64,000 nucleotides of DNA from Micromonospora sp. WMMD961 (lineage in GTDB: Bacteria; Actinomycetota; Actinomycetes; Mycobacteriales; Micromonosporaceae), in NCBI RefSeq assembly GCF_029626145.1, contig NZ_JARUBJ010000002.1, positions 6,272,501 through 6,336,500 on the forward strand, read 5' to 3'. Below are positions 9,468-17,306 of this stretch, in pieces (position 1 is the stretch's first letter; each line of letters opens with the position of its first letter). A program made the position numbers and the translations under genes. The notes beneath the pieces were generated by a model. That model did no database searches, was not told the origin of the DNA, and saw only the letters and a program-made list of their open reading frames with translations.

Positions 9468-9542
9468 ATGGCGAAGAAGTCCCGGAAGAAGAAGGCCCGT
9501 AAGAAGAGCGCCGCGAACCACGGCAAGCGCCCCAACTCCTGA
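9468..9542 (+). CDS. 50S ribosomal protein bL37 (24 residues)
   Basis: A perfectly placed GAGGAGG lies 5 nt before ATG 9468. The 24-codon product begins MAKKSRKKKARKKS and ends NHGKRPNS: a highly basic peptide that matches the actinobacterial ribosomal protein bL37 first seen in mycobacterial 70S structures, whose C-terminus also reads NHGKRPN. It should bind the large subunit near 23S rRNA. A long palindromic hairpin follows 58 bp downstream. It is too short for most gene callers. Confidence 0.88.
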   Translation: MAKKSRKKKARKKSAANHGKRPNS

Positions 9543-9599
9543 ACGAGTCGACGGGCCGGCGGTCCGTCACCGATCAGCCCGACCCGGCCGACGCCGGGC

Positions 9600-9641
9600 A
9601 CACCGGTGGCCCGGGTCGACGTCGACCCGGGCCACCGGTGT
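9600..9641. terminator. Perfect 42-bp palindrome, bidirectional terminator
   Basis: Positions 9600-9641 read identically on both strands with no spacer (centre GTCGAC/GTCGAC). It sits between the convergent bL37 gene and rsrA and would form a very stable hairpin in either transcript. Confidence 0.75.
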
Positions 9642-9664
9642 TGGTCCCTCAGATGTGCTGACGC

Positions 9665-9952
9665 TCAGTCGGCCAGCTCGCGGGAGTCACTGGTCTCGAA
9701 GACCACCAACTCGGTGAGCTTGACCCGCAGCCGTTCGCGCAGCTCGTCCGGCGCGGTCTCGTTGCCGCAGCAACGCGCCACCAGCGCCCGCACCTCCTGC
9801 TCCAGCCCGTACTCGCGCAGGCACGGCCCGCACTCGTCCAGGTGGTGCCGGATCAGCGAGCGCCGCTCGTCGGCGCACTCCAGATCCAGGTAGAGGTAGA
9901 CCTCCGCGAGCACCTCGCGGCAATCCGTCTCGTGCGGCTCCCCACAGCTCAC
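9665..9952 (-). CDS. rsrA: Zinc-binding anti-sigma factor RsrA (ZAS family)
   Basis: The 95-residue protein contains the redox-switch residues C3, H7, C11, H37, C41, C44, C61 and C62. With the GTG start at 9950-9952 these fall at exactly the numbering known for Streptomyces coelicolor RsrA, which fixes the start. H37-x3-C41-x2-C44 with C11 is the zinc site; disulfide stress oxidises it, releases zinc and frees SigR. The gene follows sigR with a 1-nt gap, and its ribosome binding site (GGGAGG) lies inside the sigR 3' end, so the antagonist is made in step with the sigma factor. Confidence 0.93.
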   Translation of the reverse strand: MSCGEPHETDCREVLAEVYLYLDLECADERRSLIRHHLDECGPCLREYGLEQEVRALVARCCGNETAPDELRERLRVKLTELVVFETSDSRELAD

Positions 9953-9953
9953 G

Positions 9954-10781
9954 TCACACCTCCCGGCCGGCAGCGGCGGCACTCGAACCCTTCGACGAGC
10001 GGGCGGCACTGAAGCCCCGCTCCCCGGCGTAGCGCTCGAGCAGCTTGCGCAGATTACGACGACCCCGGTGCAGGCGTGACATCACGGTGCCGATCGGCGT
10101 GCCCATGATGTCCGCGACCTCCTTGTACGAGAAGCCCTCGACATCGGTCAGGTAGACGGCCAGGCGGAACTCCTCCGGCAACTGCTGGAGGGCCTCCTTG
10201 ACGTCGCTGTCCGGCAGCCGGTCCAGTGCCTCGGTCTCCGCCGAGCGCAACCCGCTGGAGGTGTGCGACTCGGCCTCGGCGAGCTGCCAGTCGGTGATCT
10301 CCTCGGTCGGCGCCTGGATCGGTTGGCGCTGCCGCTTGCGGTAGGAGTTGATGTAGGTGTTGGTCAGGATCCGGTAGAGCCAGGCCTTCAGGTTCGTGCC
10401 CTGCTCGAACTGGTGGAAGGCGGCGTACGCCTTCAGGTATGTCTCCTGGACCAGGTCCTCGGCATCCGCCGGGTTGCGTGTCATCCGCAGCCCAGCAGCG
10501 TAGAGCTGATCGACGAATGGCATCGCGTCCCGCTCGAATCGGGCCCTGCGCTCGTCCGTCTTTTCGGTGGTCAACCGCACATCCCCTCGCGTCGGATGCT
10601 TTCCCGCCGAGGATACGCGCACGGACCTGCCCGTAGATTCACTTCCGGCCGGTGTGCCCGTGCTCACCACACCCACCCCGCCCGGTCCCGCCGTCGCGGG
10701 CCACTCCGGACCATCCAGCAGCCGCTTCAGCTGCCGGGCGTCCCGTTCGTCCCGTTCCAGGCTCCGTGTCTCGGTCGGCAC
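9954..10781 (-). CDS. sigR: ECF sigma factor SigR/SigH (thiol-oxidative stress)
   Basis: Region 2 (DAEDLVQETYLKAYAAFHQFE, then WLYRILTNTYINSYRK) and region 4 (EEFRLAVYLTDVEGFSYKEVAD, IGTVMSRLHRGRRNL) identify a SigR/SigH orthologue. The GTG at 10781 has a strong GAGGGG site and gives a 275-residue protein with a Pro/Gly/Ser-rich N-terminal extension of about 67 residues. A shorter form could start at GTG 10580 or TTG 10574, next to another GAGGGG. This mirrors the long (SigR') and short SigR forms of Streptomyces, where the long form comes from the autoregulated transcript and is unstable. A SigR-type promoter lies 39 bp upstream. Confidence 0.93.
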   Translation of the reverse strand: MPTETRSLERDERDARQLKRLLDGPEWPATAGPGGVGVVSTGTPAGSESTGRSVRVSSAGKHPTRGDVRLTTEKTDERRARFERDAMPFVDQLYAAGLRMTRNPADAEDLVQETYLKAYAAFHQFEQGTNLKAWLYRILTNTYINSYRKRQRQPIQAPTEEITDWQLAEAESHTSSGLRSAETEALDRLPDSDVKEALQQLPEEFRLAVYLTDVEGFSYKEVADIMGTPIGTVMSRLHRGRRNLRKLLERYAGERGFSAARSSKGSSAAAAGREV

Positions 10782-10819
10782 CGGTCACCCCCCTCGCAGA
10801 AAAGTCGTCCGGGGTTTGT

Positions 10820-10846
10820 AACGCGAGATGACCACTGGGGCATTCC
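10820..10846 (-). promoter_or_regulatory. SigR-dependent autoregulatory promoter of sigR
   Basis: On the minus strand GGAAT (10846-10842) and GTT (10822-10820) are separated by 19 bp, matching the SigR/SigH consensus GGAAT-N18/19-GTT. Transcription would start a little upstream of the GTG of the long SigR form. Confidence 0.8.
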
Positions 10847-11008
10847 GGCCGCCCCTCCCCGTTCCTGGCCCCGGCCCCGACGGCGGCCGGCGCTGGGACC
10901 AGGAAGGGCCTGGGAGGACTGACGCCGCCGGCCCGAATCGGCCCGGTGGCACCATCGGATGCAACGACCCGCGCCCGGCACCGGAAACGGTCGCTCGGGC
11001 GAAGCCGT

Positions 11009-11626
11009 TCAGTCGGCCGCCCAGCCCTGGGCGCGCAGCCAGTCCCGTACGACAGCGGCCGTTGCGGCCGGATCGCGCCGCAGGTCGTGCGTCTCCCCCG
11101 GACGGCTCACCACCTGCACGGCCGGCGTCGGCTCCGGCGTACCGAACGGGTCCCGGTCGCCGTTGACGACGAGCGTCGGCAGACCGGTGCCCAGTTCGGC
11201 GGCGCGCGAGCGCTCCGGCCGCCCGGGCGGGTGCAACGGGAAGGCCAACGCGACCACGCCGGCCGCGCCCACCGCGCGTGCCGTCCGACAGGCCACCCGT
11301 GCGCCGCTGGAGCGACCGCCGACCAGCACCGTCGGTACGTCGCCGTGCCGGTCACGCAGCACGGCGAGCACCGTCGTCCAGGCCTCGTCGAGGTGACCCG
11401 CCGGTGCGGGCGCACGTCGACCGGCGACCCGGTAGGGCTGGGTCACCCGGACCACCACCAGGCCGGCCGCGACCGACGCGTCCCGAACCGCGAGCAGGTC
11501 GGGTGCGTCGACGCTGCCGCCCGCCCCGTGCCCGAGCACGAGCAGTGCGGTGGCCGGGCGGGTCGGCAGGTCGGTGGTGATCCCCGCCGGACCGCGCGGG
11601 GTGTCGATCTCGTCGCTGGTTGGCAC
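11009..11626 (-). CDS. Alpha/beta-hydrolase family protein
   Basis: This 205-residue hydrolase has the oxyanion region LVLGHGAGGSVDAPDL, a nucleophile elbow GGRSSGARVA (serine in RSSGA), a likely acid in NGDRDPFG and the catalytic histidine in GETHDLRRD. It belongs to the small KANL3/Tex30-like alpha/beta-hydrolase group, whose substrates are undefined. It starts at GTG 11624-11626. Neighbouring genes give no pathway hint. Confidence 0.82.
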   Translation of the reverse strand: MPTSDEIDTPRGPAGITTDLPTRPATALLVLGHGAGGSVDAPDLLAVRDASVAAGLVVVRVTQPYRVAGRRAPAPAGHLDEAWTTVLAVLRDRHGDVPTVLVGGRSSGARVACRTARAVGAAGVVALAFPLHPPGRPERSRAAELGTGLPTLVVNGDRDPFGTPEPTPAVQVVSRPGETHDLRRDPAATAAVVRDWLRAQGWAAD

Positions 11627-11678
11627 CGGCCCATTCTGCGCCGCCTGACGGACGACCGGTGGCGGACCGGGCCGTTGG

Positions 11679-12071
11679 TCAGCTCAGCGGCACCAGGGTG
11701 AGCAGCCGGTCGCGCACCGGCGGACCGGCGTCGTCGACGGCGTCCGGGTCGGGTTCGACCTCGCCCCGCCAGGCGACCAGCATCGCCCGCCGCTCGCGGG
11801 GTGTGGTGGCCCCCCACACGCCATGGCAGTCGCCGACGTCGAGGGCCCAGGCCAGGCAGGACCCCTGTACGTCACAACTGCGGCACAGTGCGACGGCAGC
11901 ATCCGCCGGTTCGTTCGGCGCCGGAAAGAACGTCTCCGGATCGACGCTCTGACAGGTGCCTCTGGTGCGCCACGCGTCGTCTTGTCGCCGTTCCCGCACT
12001 GCCCGCAGCAGTCGCGGATCTCGCCGCGCCGCTGCCACCTCGTGCGGGCGGGGCATACGCGCTCGTGTCAA
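11679..12071 (-). CDS. WhiB-family iron-sulfur transcription factor
   Basis: Four cysteines arranged as C...CRSC-x5-C (from TCQSVDPETFFPAPN and ALCRSCDVQGSCLAWAL) should ligate a [4Fe-4S] cluster. The beta-turn reads GVWGATTPRERR where most WhiB proteins have G[VI]WGG. Start choice is uncertain. TTG 12071 is 8 nt after GGGGGAGG and is preferred; GTG 12080 and ATG 12056 are alternatives. The acidic C-terminal tail (EVEPDPDAVDDAG) lacks an AT-hook, so it is not WhiB7. Subgroup not assigned. Confidence 0.88.
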   Translation of the reverse strand: MTRARMPRPHEVAAARRDPRLLRAVRERRQDDAWRTRGTCQSVDPETFFPAPNEPADAAVALCRSCDVQGSCLAWALDVGDCHGVWGATTPRERRAMLVAWRGEVEPDPDAVDDAGPPVRDRLLTLVPLS

Positions 12072-12268
12072 TCCACCCACCTCCCCCGTGGGACCGGCAA
12101 GATCGGTGGATGTCGTCCGCCCCGTGCGAATCGACAGCCACTACCGGCGCTGTGTTCTATCGCACTTCGCAACACCGGGACAAGGGTCTGCCGGGAACAT
12201 GACTGAACAGTCGGGAGACGAATCGCGCGCAATCCTGTCAAATCGGTGCCCGACGATGTGCCCTCGCC

Positions 12269-12979
12269 TCAGAACAGGGTCAGCTCCTGTGGTGCCACCG
12301 TCGGCGCGACCGACACCCGGGCGGTCAACTGCGGGCCGTCGTTGCGGACGTCGCCCACCGCCGCCCCCACCGGTCGGATCTCCAACCCCGCCAACCGCTC
12401 GGCCGACGCCGGGGCGAGCAACCGCTCCGGCGCGTCGGTCGGCGCCAGCCACGACGACCATGCCTCGGGCGGCAGCAGCACCGGCATCCGGTCGTGCACC
12501 TCGGCCAGGTCGCCGAGAGCCGCGGTGGTCAGCACGCTGAAGGTGAGCCGGGAGTCGACGCCCGATTCCCAGACCGACCAGATGCCGGCCAGGGCGAGCA
12601 CCGAGCCGTCGGTGGGCGTCATGTAGTAGGCCTGCCGCCCGCCGTCGGGCCGACGGACCCACTCGTACCAGCCGTCGGCCGGGACCAGGCATCGGCGACG
12701 GGAGAACGACCCGGCGTACGCCCGGCTGGTGGCCACCGTCTCCGCCCGCGCATTGATCATGCGGGCGGCCCCGGCGGCGGACCGGGACCAGTGCGGCAGC
12801 AGACCCCAGCGCCCGACGCAGAGACTCCGATGCCCCTCCGGGCTCACCCGGACCAGCGGAACCGGATCGGTCGGCGCAACGTTGTGGTCCGGTCGGAGCA
12901 GGCCGTCGGAGTCGTCGGACGCCTCGAACAGCGCGCTGAGCTCGCCGGAGCTCCGGGTCGTCGCGTACCTGCCGCACAT
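12269..12979 (-). CDS. SRAP-domain abasic-site processing protein (YedK/HMCES)
   Basis: After removal of Met, the N-terminal Cys of MCGRYA is the nucleophile that forms a thiazolidine crosslink with abasic sites in single-stranded DNA. The second hallmark, NARAET, and the active-site region EVHDRMPVLL are present. ATG 12977-12979 is required by the chemistry because Cys must be residue 2; a start two codons earlier would be inactive. The length of 236 residues is typical. It is divergent from aroA, as in mycobacteria (Rv3226c/Rv3227). Confidence 0.93.
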   Translation of the reverse strand: MCGRYATTRSSGELSALFEASDDSDGLLRPDHNVAPTDPVPLVRVSPEGHRSLCVGRWGLLPHWSRSAAGAARMINARAETVATSRAYAGSFSRRRCLVPADGWYEWVRRPDGGRQAYYMTPTDGSVLALAGIWSVWESGVDSRLTFSVLTTAALGDLAEVHDRMPVLLPPEAWSSWLAPTDAPERLLAPASAERLAGLEIRPVGAAVGDVRNDGPQLTARVSVAPTVAPQELTLF

Positions 12980-13081
12980 GGGCACACGCTAACGCGTCGG
13001 AGGCCCTCCCGGCTGTCCCGCCAACCGGGAGTACGACAGCCGGTACCCGCCGTCGAACAGCCGACCCGGCAGAATGTAACC

Positions 13082-14380
13082 GTGGGGAACCTGACCGCGA
13101 CCCGGCCGCCGCAGCCGTGGACCGCTCCGACCGCTTCCGACCCGGTGGCGGCGACGCTGCGCCTGCCCGGCTCCAAGTCGATGACCGCCCGCGCCCTGGT
13201 GCTCAGCGCGCTGGCCGCCGGCCCCTCGACGCTGGCCCGGCCACTGCGCGCCCGGGACACCGAGTTGATGGCCGGCGGCCTGCGGGCGATGGGCGCGCAC
13301 GTCTCGATCAGCGACGACGAGCGCTGGCTGGTCCGACCGCACCCGCTGGTCGGGCCCGCGCACGTCGACGTGGGGCTGGCCGGCACCGTGATGCGGTTCG
13401 TGCCACCGGTGGCGGGCCTGGCCGACGGGCAGGTCACCTTCGACGGTGACCCGTACGTCCGCACCCGGCCACTCGGCCCGCTGGTCGGCGCGCTGCGCTC
13501 GCTGGGCGTCCGGATCGACGTCACCGGCACGGGCAGCCTCCCGCTGACCGTGCTCGGCACCGGCCGGGTCACCGGAGGCGAGGTGGTCATCGACGCGTCC
13601 GCCTCCAGCCAACTCGTCTCCGGGCTGCTGCTGGCGGCCCCGCGCTTCGACCGGGGCGTCGTGGTGCGCCACGTCGGCCCGCCGGTGCCCTCCGCGCCGC
13701 ATCTTCGGATGACCGTGCAGATGCTGCGGGCCGCCGGCGCGGCGGTCGACGACAGCACCTCCGACGTCTGGGTCGTCGAGCCCGGCCCGCTCACCGGGCG
13801 CGCCTGGGAGATCGAGCCGGACCTCTCCGGCGCGGTGCCGTTCTTCGCCGCCGCCCTGGTCACCGGCGGTGAGGTGACCCTCCAGGGCTGGCCGTACAGC
13901 AGCGCACAACCGGTCGAGCAGCTCCGCTCGCTGCTGCAACGGATGGGCGGCGAGGTTGCCCTCACCACCGAAGGGCTGACCGTGCGGGGCACCGGCGTGG
14001 TGCACGGTCTGACCGCCGACCTGTCCGACGTCGGCGAGCTGACCCTCGTGCTGACCGCGCTGGCCATGCTGGCCGACTCACCGTCGGTCTTCACCGGCGT
14101 CGGGCACATCCGCGGCCACGAGACCGACCGGCTCGCCGCGCTGGCGCGGGAGTTCAGCGGGCTCGGGGCGGACATCACCGAGACACCGGACGGGCTGGAG
14201 ATCCGGCCCCGCCCCCTGCGCGGTGGGACCTTCCGCACCTACCACGACCACCGGATGGCACACGCCGCCGCGGTGACCGGGCTCGCCGTCCCCGGCATCG
14301 AGCTGGACGACGTGGGCTGCACCTCCAAGACGATGCCCGAGTTCCCGGCACTATGGTCAGCGATGGTGACCGGAAAATGA
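13082..14380 (+). CDS. aroA: 3-phosphoshikimate 1-carboxyvinyltransferase (EPSP synthase)
   Basis: This 432-residue enzyme of the shikimate pathway joins phosphoenolpyruvate and shikimate-3-phosphate. The PEP-binding segment reads LPGSKSMTARALVL (usual SKSxTNR, here Asn replaced by Ala). The second segment is GLAGTVMRFVPP, and the C-terminal catalytic region has HETDRL and TYHDHRMAHAAA. It starts at GTG 13082. The changes in the two PEP loops are conservative for actinobacterial AroA but worth noting for inhibitor sensitivity. rsgA follows on the same strand. Confidence 0.95.
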   Translation: MGNLTATRPPQPWTAPTASDPVAATLRLPGSKSMTARALVLSALAAGPSTLARPLRARDTELMAGGLRAMGAHVSISDDERWLVRPHPLVGPAHVDVGLAGTVMRFVPPVAGLADGQVTFDGDPYVRTRPLGPLVGALRSLGVRIDVTGTGSLPLTVLGTGRVTGGEVVIDASASSQLVSGLLLAAPRFDRGVVVRHVGPPVPSAPHLRMTVQMLRAAGAAVDDSTSDVWVVEPGPLTGRAWEIEPDLSGAVPFFAAALVTGGEVTLQGWPYSSAQPVEQLRSLLQRMGGEVALTTEGLTVRGTGVVHGLTADLSDVGELTLVLTALAMLADSPSVFTGVGHIRGHETDRLAALAREFSGLGADITETPDGLEIRPRPLRGGTFRTYHDHRMAHAAAVTGLAVPGIELDDVGCTSKTMPEFPALWSAMVTGK

Positions 14381-14432
14381 GCGTCGGGCTTCCGGACGCT
14401 CACTGAGAGCTGACGCGAGAAGAGGACAGGTC

Positions 14433-15545
14433 CTGGCGACCAGACGGCGGGAGTACGACGAGGACGACGTACGGGTTCGGCCCGGTAAGTCGTCGCGTCC
14501 GCGTACGCGCACACGACCCCAGCACGCCGACGCGGTGGACGGCTTCGTCATCGCTGTCGACCGGGGGCGCTACACGTGCGTGCTGTCCGGGGCCGAACGC
14601 GGCGTGGTCGGGGCCGAGCTGCCCACTGTCACCGCGATGCGCGCCCGCGAGCTGGGCCGCAAGTCGGTGGTGGTGGGCGACCGGGTCAGCCTGGTCGGGG
14701 ACACGTCCGGCGCGGAGGGTGCCCTGGCCCGCATCGTCCGGATCGCCGAGCGCCGCTCGGTACTGCGCCGCACCGCCGACGACGACGAGACCACCGCCGA
14801 GGGCCGGCTGGAACGGGTGGTGGTGGCCAACGCCGACCAGCTGGTGATCGTCAGCGCGTTGGCCGACCCGCCACCGCGTACCGGATTCATCGACCGCTGC
14901 CTGGTGGCCGCGTACGACGCGGACGTCGAGCCGCTGCTCTGCCTCACCAAGGCCGACCTGGCCGGGCCGGAAGAAGTGCTGGGTTACTACACCGAACTGG
15001 AGCTGCCGTACGTGCTCAACCGCCCCGACTCCGACCTGGCCGCGCTGCGCGCGCTGCTGAGCGGCAAGGTGTCGGTGCTGGTCGGGCACTCCGGGGTGGG
15101 CAAGTCGACGTTGGTCAACCGCCTCGTTCCCGACGCGCTGCGCGCGGTCGGCGTGGTGAGTGCGATCGGCCGCGGCCGGCACACCTCCACCAGCGCGGTG
15201 GCGCTGCGACTGCCACCGGTGCCGGGCGTCGACACCGACCCGGGTTGGATCATCGACACTCCGGGGATCCGCAGCTTCGGGTTGGCCCACGTGTCCGCCG
15301 ACAGCCTGCTGCACGGCTTCCCGGACCTGGTGGAGGGCACCGTCGACTGCCCGCCCAACTGCCAGCACACGGCGGACGAGACCGACTGCGCCCTCGACGC
15401 CTGGGTGGCCGCCGGCAAGGCCGATCCGCGTCGGCTGGCGTCGTACCGCCGGCTGCTCGCCTCGCGGGCCGGCGAGGGTGACGCGCGCGGTGAGAGCGAC
15501 CAGCGCGGGCCGGGCGAGGGTGACCGGCGCGGGCCCGACGAGTGA
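14433..15545 (+). CDS. rsgA: Ribosome small-subunit GTPase RsgA
   Basis: This circularly permuted GTPase matures the 30S subunit. It shows G4 (LTKADL), then G1 (VGHSGVGKSTLVN), then G3 (DTPGIRSFGL), and a C-terminal zinc site CPPNCQHTADETDC. The actinobacterial N-terminal stretch RRREYDEDDVRVRPG is encoded upstream of the first in-frame GTG (14535). The only plausible initiator before it is CTG at 14433, six nt after GAGGA (14422-14426); no ATG, GTG or TTG lies in frame between the sites. I therefore start the gene at CTG. The tail (GEGDARGESDQRGPGEGD) is a low-complexity repeat. Likely cotranscribed with aroA and hisN. Confidence 0.9.
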   Translation: MATRRREYDEDDVRVRPGKSSRPRTRTRPQHADAVDGFVIAVDRGRYTCVLSGAERGVVGAELPTVTAMRARELGRKSVVVGDRVSLVGDTSGAEGALARIVRIAERRSVLRRTADDDETTAEGRLERVVVANADQLVIVSALADPPPRTGFIDRCLVAAYDADVEPLLCLTKADLAGPEEVLGYYTELELPYVLNRPDSDLAALRALLSGKVSVLVGHSGVGKSTLVNRLVPDALRAVGVVSAIGRGRHTSTSAVALRLPPVPGVDTDPGWIIDTPGIRSFGLAHVSADSLLHGFPDLVEGTVDCPPNCQHTADETDCALDAWVAAGKADPRRLASYRRLLASRAGEGDARGESDQRGPGEGDRRGPDE

Positions 15546-15573
15546 GCCGGCGGGCGTCGGCTAGGTTGCCGGG

Positions 15574-16392
15574 ATGACCGGGTACGCCGACGACCTCGCC
15601 CTCGCCCACCTGCTCGCCGACCGGGCCGACGCCATCTCCACGGCCCGGTTCCGCGCGCTCGACCTGCACGTGGAGGCGAAGCCCGACCTGACTCCCGTCT
15701 CCGACGCGGACACCGCCGTGGAACGCGAGATCCGCGCCCTGCTGGCCGGGCACCGACCGGCGGACGGGGTGCTGGGTGAGGAGTACGGCGCCGAACTGTC
15801 CACCGACCCGGACGGCCGCCGATGGATCATCGACCCGATCGACGGCACCAAGAACTTCGTCCGCGGCGTGCCGGTCTGGGCCACCCTGATCGCGCTCTAC
15901 GACGGCGACCGGCCGGCCGTCGGCGTGGTGTCCGCGCCGGCGCTGGGGCGGCGCTGGTGGGCGAGCGCGGGCGCGGGCGCGTACGCCGGTCCCGGTCCGG
16001 CCGCCGGCGAGCGGATCGGGGTGTCGTCGGTGCGCGGGATCGGCGACGCCAGCTTCTGCTACTCGTCCCTCGACGGGTGGGAGCGCGCCGATCGGCTCGA
16101 CGCGATGCTCGATCTGATGCGGGCCACCTGGCGCAGCCGGGCGTACGGCGACTTCTACGGCTACATGCTGCTGGCCGAGGGGGCACTGGACGTGATGGTC
16201 GAGCCGGAGCTGTCGCTGTGGGACGTGGCGGCGTTGGTACCGATCGTCACCGAGGCGGGCGGCACGGTCACGGATCTGGCCGGTCGACCGGCCCCGGCCG
16301 GGGCGCCGGGCACCGACAGCAGTGTGGTGGCCACCAACGGTGTGCTGCACGCCGACATCCTCACCCGGCTCGATCGGCCAGCCGAGCGCTGA
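15574..16392 (+). CDS. hisN: Histidinol-phosphatase, inositol-monophosphatase type
   Basis: The 272-residue enzyme has the IMPase-fold metal motifs GEEYG, WIIDPIDGTKNFVRG and WDVAALVPIVTEAGG. In actinobacteria this subgroup supplies the histidinol-phosphate phosphatase of histidine synthesis; a broader IMPase role is possible. It begins at ATG 15574, 28 bp after rsgA, and probably shares its transcript. Confidence 0.85.
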   Translation: MTGYADDLALAHLLADRADAISTARFRALDLHVEAKPDLTPVSDADTAVEREIRALLAGHRPADGVLGEEYGAELSTDPDGRRWIIDPIDGTKNFVRGVPVWATLIALYDGDRPAVGVVSAPALGRRWWASAGAGAYAGPGPAAGERIGVSSVRGIGDASFCYSSLDGWERADRLDAMLDLMRATWRSRAYGDFYGYMLLAEGALDVMVEPELSLWDVAALVPIVTEAGGTVTDLAGRPAPAGAPGTDSSVVATNGVLHADILTRLDRPAER

Positions 16393-16418
16393 CCCTCGGC
16401 AACCTCTATCCTCGCCAC

Positions 16419-17306
16419 GTGGTCTCCTCCGGCTGGTGCTTCCTCGCGACGATGATCGTCGCGTACGGCTTCGCCAACCTCCTCCAGTCGGTGGCCGCGG
16501 CCCGCACCACGGTCCACCACACCTTCGATCCGGGCCTGCTGCTGCGCCTCGCCGGGCACCGGACCTACCTGGTCGGCCTGGGCTGCCAGATCGCCGGCTT
16601 CGTGTTCGCCTTCCTGGCCCGGCGGGATCTCCCGCTGTTCCTCGTGCAGGCCAGTGTGGCGGCCGGGCTCGGGGTGACCGCGATCCTCGGCGTGCTGGTG
16701 CTGAAGTGGCGACTACCGGCGGCGGAGGTGGTGTTGCTGGCGTTGCTCTTCGCCGGGATCACCGCGTTGGTGCTCTCCGCCCGCCCGGCGCCGTCACGCC
16801 AGCTCGGCACGGCCGGCTCGATCGCCCTGCTGGTGGCACTCGGCGTCATCGCGGTGCTCGGTGTCTTCGCCGTCCGACTGCACGGGGCACCGGGTTCGGT
16901 GGCGCTCGGCTCGCTGGCCGGGTTGGCGTTCAGCTCGGCGGCGGTCGCCGCTCGGCCGCTGGCATCCGCGTCGTCGGCCGAGGCCTTCCTCACCGACCCG
17001 CTGTTCTACCTGCTGATCGTCCACTCGATCGTCGGTCAACTGCTGCTCGGCCTGGCCATGCAGCGCGGCTCGACGACCGCGGCGGTCGCCGCGATGGACG
17101 CCGCCGGCGCGGTGCCGGCCGCGATCGTCGGCCTGCTGCTGCTCAACGACAAGATCTGGCCGGGCCGGGAGTGGCTGGCGGCCGTCGGCTTCCTGGTGAC
17201 CCTGACCGCGGTGATCGGGTTGACCCGGTACGCGGAGCCGCAGCAGCAGCGTTCGGTGCCGCGCGGCCGGGATCGCGCGATGGTCGCCGCGACCCGTTCC
17301 GGCTGA
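16419..17306 (+). CDS. DMT/EamA-like integral membrane transporter
   Basis: This is a 295-residue protein made almost entirely of hydrophobic segments (about nine or ten spans) with a short basic tail (EPQQQRSVPRGRDR). The repeat pattern resembles the drug/metabolite transporter superfamily, but the EamA signature is weak and no substrate is predictable. GTG 16419 is chosen: it gives MVSSGWCFLATMIVAYGF and begins 27 bp after hisN. Its stop codon is directly adjacent to that of the convergent glycosyltransferase. Confidence 0.75.
   Translation: MVSSGWCFLATMIVAYGFANLLQSVAAARTTVHHTFDPGLLLRLAGHRTYLVGLGCQIAGFVFAFLARRDLPLFLVQASVAAGLGVTAILGVLVLKWRLPAAEVVLLALLFAGITALVLSARPAPSRQLGTAGSIALLVALGVIAVLGVFAVRLHGAPGSVALGSLAGLAFSSAAVAARPLASASSAEAFLTDPLFYLLIVHSIVGQLLLGLAMQRGSTTAAVAAMDAAGAVPAAIVGLLLLNDKIWPGREWLAAVGFLVTLTAVIGLTRYAEPQQQRSVPRGRDRAMVAATRSG

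Noticed and set aside
16419..17306. Assigning the membrane transporter a defined substrate
   Set aside because: Hydrophobic repeats fit DMT transporters in general, but no specific signature is present.
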